Shown piece by piece: positions 58,567 to 64,000 of a DNA stretch of 64,000 nt. The notes below the pieces were generated by a model, which did no database searches, was not told the DNA's origin, and saw only the letters and a list, made by a program, of their open reading frames with translations. Location: the NCBI RefSeq assembly GCF_902459465.1, contig NC_047066.1, positions 8,745,047-8,809,046 on the forward strand. The letters run 5' to 3'. The stretch comes from Asterias rubens. Its lineage: Eukaryota; Echinodermata; Asteroidea; Forcipulatida; Asteriidae. Each line of letters begins with the position of its first letter. The stretch's first letter is position 1. Made by a program: the position numbers and the translations under genes.

Positions 58567-58914
58567 CCGCATGTTTCTAATACGTAATTGGCTTCACAAC
58601 CCTTTCCAGCTTCAGATTATTATGAATGAACTCATCATATGCTGTTTATAGTCAACAAACGTGTATGAAATGAAAGGTCCTTGAAAAGGCCTTGATTTAG
58701 ATTCAATTTAATAACTTTCTATACTTAAAAAATAACAACAACAACAGGATGTCTCTTTAAAATTTCAAGTCCGGCCTTGACCATTGGATCTAAAAATAAA
58801 AATTGTAAAGACTCTACTTCATGTTGAACTCTTTTGTAGTCAGGCTACACCTTATATTCTTATTGTATATGCATTCATAACGAGTTGGTCATGCGTTGTT
58901 CATTCTGACGCTTA

Positions 58915-59460
58915 CTGTGAGTCTATGGTTTAGGAATACGCTAGGGTGTGTCTACAAATCACAGTGAACTGGCAAGTGGAAACCATTTCAAGTTCGGGAC
59001 ACATAATGAGTCCATGACTGAGTTATACGCTAGGGTGTCTATACAGCTCGCAGTAAACGGCACAAGTGAAACTCATTTCAAGTTTATTAGCCATTAGGAC
59101 ACATATCGAGTCCACAGTAGACGAATACGCTGGAATTGTGTTTAGAAAGTGAAATCACTTCAAGTTTATAGCCAGTGGGACACAAACTGAGTCCGTGAGT
59201 GAGGGATACGCTGGGGTGTCTACAACTCGCAGTAAACGGCACAAGTGAAACTCATTTCAAGTTTATTAGCCTTTAAGACACATATCGAGTCCACAGTTGA
59301 CGAATACGCTGGAATTGTGTTTAGAAATCGCAGTAAACGGCACAAGTGAAACTCATTTCAAGTTTATTAGCCGTTGAGACACAAAGTGAGTCCGTATTTT
59401 ACAAATCGCAGTGAACGGTTCAAGTGAAACCCATTTCCAACTTAATTAGCCAGTGAGAAC
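58915..59460 (+). repeat. Irregular tandem repeat running up to the gene G start codon
   Basis: At least five units of roughly 75-100 bp carrying CGCAGTAAACGGCACAAGTG, TTTCAAGTTTATTAGCC and GAGTCCA motifs. The last unit ends about 15 bp before the ATG, so it probably covers the promoter or 5' UTR. Confidence 0.85.
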
Positions 59461-59474
59461 AGCTACTCTGCAGA

Positions 59475-59710
59475 ATGGGTAGATCCACGCTAAGGATGTG
59501 GCATCTTGAAGAGTCGACACACAGATACTATGTAAATGCTATTTTCTATATCTGGCTTGGTGCTGGACTTCTAGCAACCAACAATTGTGTGGCACAGCAG
59601 ACCACTCAGTCACTCAGCAGTAGCACACAAGTGACACCGAATAATGAAGAGGTAGACCTACCGACAGAATTTACAGAGCACTTAGTGAAACTGAAGAGCC
59701 ACTTCTGCAG
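59475..59710 (+). CDS. Gene G exon 1 (signal region)
   Basis: The ATG at 59475 directly follows a tandem-repeat block. Ends SHFCR at donor gtaatt in phase 2. MRMWH... style alternative starts inside the frame (Met8) are possible. Confidence 0.72.
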
Positions 59711-62700
59711 GTAATTATGGTAATGTTGATGTTTATAATTTACAAATTATTACATATCTTGGGGCGCATCGGAGCACCAAATATTGGTTTTTAACATGGT
59801 TATCAAAGCTGTTTGAAATGTGTCACCCACTAAAAGCACCTTCAAAACCCTGAGTGGTAAGGGTTTACAATGTGCTGTGTCGTTATCAGCCGCTACGGTT
59901 AAAAACTCCGCGTCGAATTTATTCTCTTCTTGAACACAACAACACTCGGGACACATGGCTTTGCGTCCACCACGAAGGACGGAACAGTAACTGGTAAAAG
60001 TATATCGCTCAAAGGCACCATGCATCTGCCACGGCCAGAACTCAAACCCACACTATATCACCAACCTGTAGATAACTTGTTTTCATTGTGTTAATTTGTA
60101 ATGTATATACTTACAGTTTGTAAATTTTATATTCACATCTACTCTATTTTTATAATTTCGTAGTGTATACTTGCTGGTTTTTGATGTTTTAATGTATTTT
60201 TATATTGTAAACCTAAACACAATTCAGCCTTTTGGCTGCTACGTTTGATTTTTTTAAATAAACCAATAATAATAACACTGTTCTGACCTTGAAGGGTCTG
60301 TATATGTTTGGTAATGACTCTCACAATGGGAAACTTTAGACTATCTGCCAATCACCAAGAGAGGGCGCTCTTCACCAGGTAATGTCAACAACTTAGGAAT
60401 AGGAGAAGCATGAGTAACGGTCACTGTCAGCAAATACCTTGTGTTTTGCGTGTTTTTGGTTTTGTATTTTAGATTTAGCCAAACTGTATTTTGTTTTTCA
60501 TAACACATTGCCAGCATAAACCAAACTGTTCTGGAACAGGACGTACTGGACACGAGTTCCCCAAGGATAACAAGCGGTGTGCATGAGTTTTTGGGAGTGT
60601 TTCTTCATAGGGTAATTAGCAAAAAATCCAAAATGCTGACCTACCAAAAATTGAGAAGAAATCTGAAGTTTAGTTGTATGACAATGTATCTGATTTAACT
60701 TTCAAGAGGCTGAGAGACTTCTAAATATTTTTTGAGTATTTTTGAATTTTTAGCATTTACCATTGTTTGCCATAGGAGTTGTGCACCCTTACCTTGTAGG
60801 TCTGCTGCCCTCTAGTGGCAGAGCTTTCAAAAAGTCTCCCATTAATGGCAACAAAACGTGGTAAGAAGTATCAGAAGCTTTAGATATAAAAGGTTGAAAT
60901 GAAAGGCCACTGGTTAAATTTATCAATTATACAACTACATTTTGATAGGATTCAAACAATCGAACGGTTCCAAAAAACCAAAGGTATACATAATAATAAT
61001 AATAAATAATAAGACTTGTAATGCGCACATATCCACCCTGCTGGGTGTTCAAGGCGCGGTAAAGCCAAAAACAAAACAAAACACAAAACACAACACAAAG
61101 AAAAACACACACAACAAAATTAGTCATTGAAAATCTGTGACATAAGATAAGTTTTGAGAAGAGACTTGAATTTTGCGGTACAAAGACAAGATCGAAGATT
61201 AAGTTGCAGAGAGTTCCAGAAAAAAGAAGAAAAAGACTTGTCACCCCATGAGTGTCGAGACATGGGTTCAATGAGGAGAAGCATAGAACTTGCCTTTAAA
61301 CATTACTGGAGCTTGGGTGCTTCGGTCTTGAATGCTCGGCCAAGACACGTCATTTGAACATTAGAATGAAGCTCGTTCTTTTAAAAATTATACATTCGCA
61401 AGGTATCCGAGTTTTCTGTTCTGAAACCAAAATAAACATCAAAACTTCACTATTACCATTATAGTTTTTTTTTTTTTTTTTTTTTTTTCATTCCCACTTT
61501 CTCAAACTTTAACACAAAACACCAAACCACCGATTGAATAAAACTTACTTCAGAGGGGTTCTCGCGAAACGAGAATACTAACGGTTAATGTACCCCGTTG
61601 ACTTTGTTTTATTGACACCAAAGGCTCTTATCTGATGTTTCAGTCAATTTGAAATAGGATTATTTTCACCCCCCAAATTAACATGCTAATTATAAAGATA
61701 CTTTCGAAAGCTGTTGTCAGCGAGTGAGTTTCTTTTATACGATGGTGATGTAAGATAACACTATTTAACGGCCATACTAACAGGCCGGGGCTATGCCTCC
61801 ATTTTTTTTCTTTTTTTTCTTTCTTATATATATTTTTATATTAAACTTCACTTTCAGATTTTTCTCTTTTGTTTTGAAGACAAAAATAACGACAATTAAA
61901 AAGTGTTGAGCAACAATATCTCATCAGTTTGTCCATAAGATGACTTATTCATAAACCAATCTTCTTGTCCCACAGTTGCCCGGTAGCAAATGGTACCAAT
62001 CCTCACAGCCTGTGTTATGGTTTGTGTTCCGACTCCGACTCCTCTACGGAAGAACTGGAATGTTTTGAAGGAGGTGAGATAAAGAAGATGGCTTCTAGAC
62101 ATTAATGAAATTATACGCCAACAGCATCGAGTACGGCGAACTTATGCTGCAACAATTTGGAAGTGGGTTGTGTGACATCAGTTATTATGTTTTTCTTTTT
62201 AGCAAAATAAAATGAAGTTGTTCTTATACTTTATGTTTAAGCCTTTTCTTCTTTGGGTCCACCATCTACTATAATCTTTGGCCAAGATTGTGTGCATCTC
62301 AAAGCCTTCCCGTTTGCTGCTTTCGAGTCTTCAAGGAAGCACTGCTCCTCAAGGGCTGAGTATCGTAGAAGGTGTAGCATATACTGGAGTTGATGAGCAT
62401 TTGGTGATGTCATCATCGTCGGTAGGGCCTATGCCCCATTTATTTATTTTTGTCTTGCATCGTCCCACTAAACTATTGAAACCGTCAAACGCATACCAAC
62501 CTGCAGTTACTGTTCGAGAGGTCACGCCGTTATTAATATAACCCACAATTTCTCTCCTTAAATGAATCACCCTTAGTGTATCAAATGAACCAAAGGAAAC
62601 GATGTGGGATCTGGAGATATTGGTAGAACACTGGAAAGGATTATTATTATTTTTTTTTTTTAAGACACTGGACACGTTTGGTAATTATGAATGACCATGC

Positions 62701-63202
62701 TCTCATTTGTGTAGCCCAACAAATCTGTGAATGGTTGGGCTCGATTGGTCATCAAAGTTGCAAGAATAATGAATGAAAAAACACACTTGATGCACAACTT
62801 TGTGTGCTTTTAAATGCAAAACAAAAAACTATGTTACATCGCACTATTGACAGCTCTCATTGTTCGTTAACGAGTAAGTTTTTATGCAACTTTATGTATA
62901 TTTGTTATAGTAGTTACCAATATTGTCCATCGCAAGTTTATTTAATAAACACAGCTAAATAAATCAATTAATTACACACAACCCTTTTCTGCCGTCACTG
63001 TTTCAGATCAACAGCAGTGGAAAACTTGCTGTATGTCACAGAGAGACACTTTGAAATTCGTCTGCGGATATCAAGATGCCATAGTGTGTGCTGATGAGGA
63101 TCAGATATGTATGATGAATGCAACTCTTCAAGGCAAATTTAACCATTCATTCTGCGTCTGCAAGAAAGACAGTGCAGCAAACAATACCAATAAAGATGGC
63201 AG
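59475..63202 (+). CDS. Gene G, 5' fragment: divergent family member, exons 1-3
   Basis: The exons are 59475-59710, 61976-62073 and 63007-63202, with donors and phases (2,1,2) as in the paralogues. The gene continues past the window. Exon 1 encodes a long N-terminus, a hydrophobic segment FYIWLGAGLLA, a probable cut after NNCVA, a Gln/Thr/Ser segment, then EHLVKLKSHFC. Exon 2 keeps only four Cys and ends ECFEG in place of CW. Exon 3 has seven Cys, including an adjacent pair (TCC), the core CGYQDAIVC and closing CVC. The altered Cys set suggests a different disulfide plan. Membrane and tail exons should lie downstream; this is inferred. Confidence 0.72.
60990..61380 (+). repeat. Interspersed repeat remnant in gene G intron 1
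   Basis: An AATAATAAT run, then GTTCAAGGCGC and a body without an open frame. It resembles the general class of the element at 63448, but the match is weak. Confidence 0.38.
61467..61488 (+). repeat. Poly-T tract
   Basis: An uninterrupted T run of about 22 in gene G intron 1. Confidence 0.85.
61976..62073 (+). CDS. Gene G exon 2 (reduced Cys module 1)
   Basis: The acceptor is gtcccacag and the donor gtgaga. Reads CPVANGTNPHSLCYGLC and ends ECFEG. Four Cys only. Confidence 0.7.
62659..62935 (+). mobile_element. R1 element, diverged, gene G intron 2
   Basis: TTAAGACACTGGACACG start after a T run; the right end is degraded. Confidence 0.65.
63007..63202 (+). CDS. Gene G exon 3 (Cys module 2)
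   Basis: The acceptor is ctgtttcag and the donor gtgaga. Contains CGYQDAIVC and FCVCKKD, with NAT and NHS glycosylation sequons. Confidence 0.75.
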
Positions 63203-63447
63203 GTGAGAATTTATCTTCATTTATTGTCGATATCCAACAACGGATAGCCGCCACTTACCATTAAAAACTATACTCTTTCTTAATACACGATAAAATTCTG
63301 CTCATTCTCCTTAAGAAAAGCTGAGTGTACTGTCTAAAACGTCGAGACCGGCTCTAAAGGCCGAGACCACATCAGCTCTTTTCATAGCCAATATTTATAA
63401 TTTATTCCTATGAACTCATGCAAAGCTTCGAACACTAAATTTAATAT

Positions 63448-63770
63448 CAAAGTCTTATATAGCGAACGTATCTACCAACAAGGTACTCAAGGCGCTTAGT
63501 ATCTACATTTATACAGAGAGATAGGTTGTTGAAGTGATGAATACTGAGACCCAATTATGAAGCATCTTATAAGGGTTTACAAGGTGCTACAACAGCGCAT
63601 TCAGCAGCCACAGCCAGGAACACCAGGGCGAACCCCTTCTCTTTTCGATAAGTGCACTGGGTTCTTTTACATGCGTTACACAACACACGGTACCAGCGGC
63701 TTTACGCCCTATCCGAAGGACTCAGCAATGGTTAAGTGTCTTGCTTAAGGACACAAGTGTCACCGTGACG
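63448..63770 (+). mobile_element. Interspersed element, reference copy
   Basis: Runs from AGTCTTATATAGCG through AAGGTACTCAAGGCGCTTAG to GTCTTGCTTAAGGACACAAG. A reverse copy occurs at 16360-16930. No coding capacity. Confidence 0.7.
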
Positions 63771-64000
63771 GCTTATGTTGTTTTAGACTGCTGGAGATCG
63801 TAGATTTAGTTCAACCACGAGGTGCACTATGCGAAAAGCAATGTAATGCTCTATAACCCTCAAGTGCGCAATAGACAATTTTGGGACCTTATAATGGGAC
63901 GTTGTAATTTGACAAAGGCAAAATGCTTTAAGCTCAACCTAGGCATATACCGAGGGATATACTTTTCTGAAAGCAATCCCGCATTCTTCCTTATGGTTCA

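Larger units (their letters stand above)
55614..59474. other. Gene F-gene G spacer
   Basis: The GGGCCCA element, R1 at 57383 and 58186, and tandem repeats at 58915. No gene seen in 55900-57380. Confidence 0.6.

Overview
The window is animal nuclear DNA: AT-rich, intron-rich and packed with short interspersed repeats. The dominant repeat is a TTAA-flanked family of about 380 bp, and from memory it looks like a family common in sea-star genomes. I therefore think of an echinoderm, probably a forcipulate sea star. That assignment is inference and needs a database search.

The window is filled by a head-to-tail tandem array of seven related genes, all on the + strand. I call them A to G: A is a 3' fragment (exons 5-6), B, C, D and E are complete, F is complete in layout but has an in-frame stop, and G is a 5' fragment (exons 1-3). 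Each full gene has six coding exons with the same intron phases (2,1,2,2,1). The exons encode: (1) a signal peptide and a short mature segment ending in a conserved H/K-F-C; (2) a small Cys module usually ending C-x3-C-W; (3) a six-Cys module with the core C-G-Y-[SN]-[DN]-A-x-V-C and a closing C-x-C; (4) a Cys, a Thr/Ala/Gln mucin-like stalk, one transmembrane helix and a basic stop-transfer stretch; (5) a 10-15 residue juxtamembrane linker; (6) a long acidic cytoplasmic tail rich in Tyr motifs and internal repeats. Summed exon lengths for B, C, D, E and F are each divisible by three, which supports the models. The predicted products are B 625, C 467, D 576 and E 572 aa.

The predicted proteins are short-ectodomain type I membrane receptors. 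Their tails carry many Y-x-x-L/V sites, SGYE repeat cores and a C-terminal pair YDH[LF]-(20/21)-YQ[HQ][LF]. I recognise no named family. A tyrosine-phosphorylated recognition, adhesion or uptake receptor is inference from architecture only. Tail repeats expanded separately: 30-residue units in A, about 42-residue units in B/D/E, and 31-residue units in F. C lacks the C-terminal Tyr pair, D has lost the exact C-terminus through an apparent 1-bp insertion, F has a stop in exon 2, and a broken second copy of exon 1 lies in intron 1 of D.

Layout: 1-2197 gene A 3' end; 2198-8391 spacer; 8392-13149 gene B; 13150-15800 spacer; 15801-20803 gene C; 20804-24864 spacer; 24865-30583 gene D; 30584-37729 spacer; 37730-42926 gene E; 42927-48479 spacer; 48480-55613 gene F; 55614-59474 spacer; 59475 to window end gene G. 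Spacers and introns hold at least 20 copies of the 380-bp inverted-repeat element (R1), hairpin elements (R2) nested in R1, a tRNA-derived SINE, other terminal-inverted-repeat elements, a LINE 3' relic and several tandem repeats. No rRNA, intact tRNA, CRISPR array or bacterial feature was seen.
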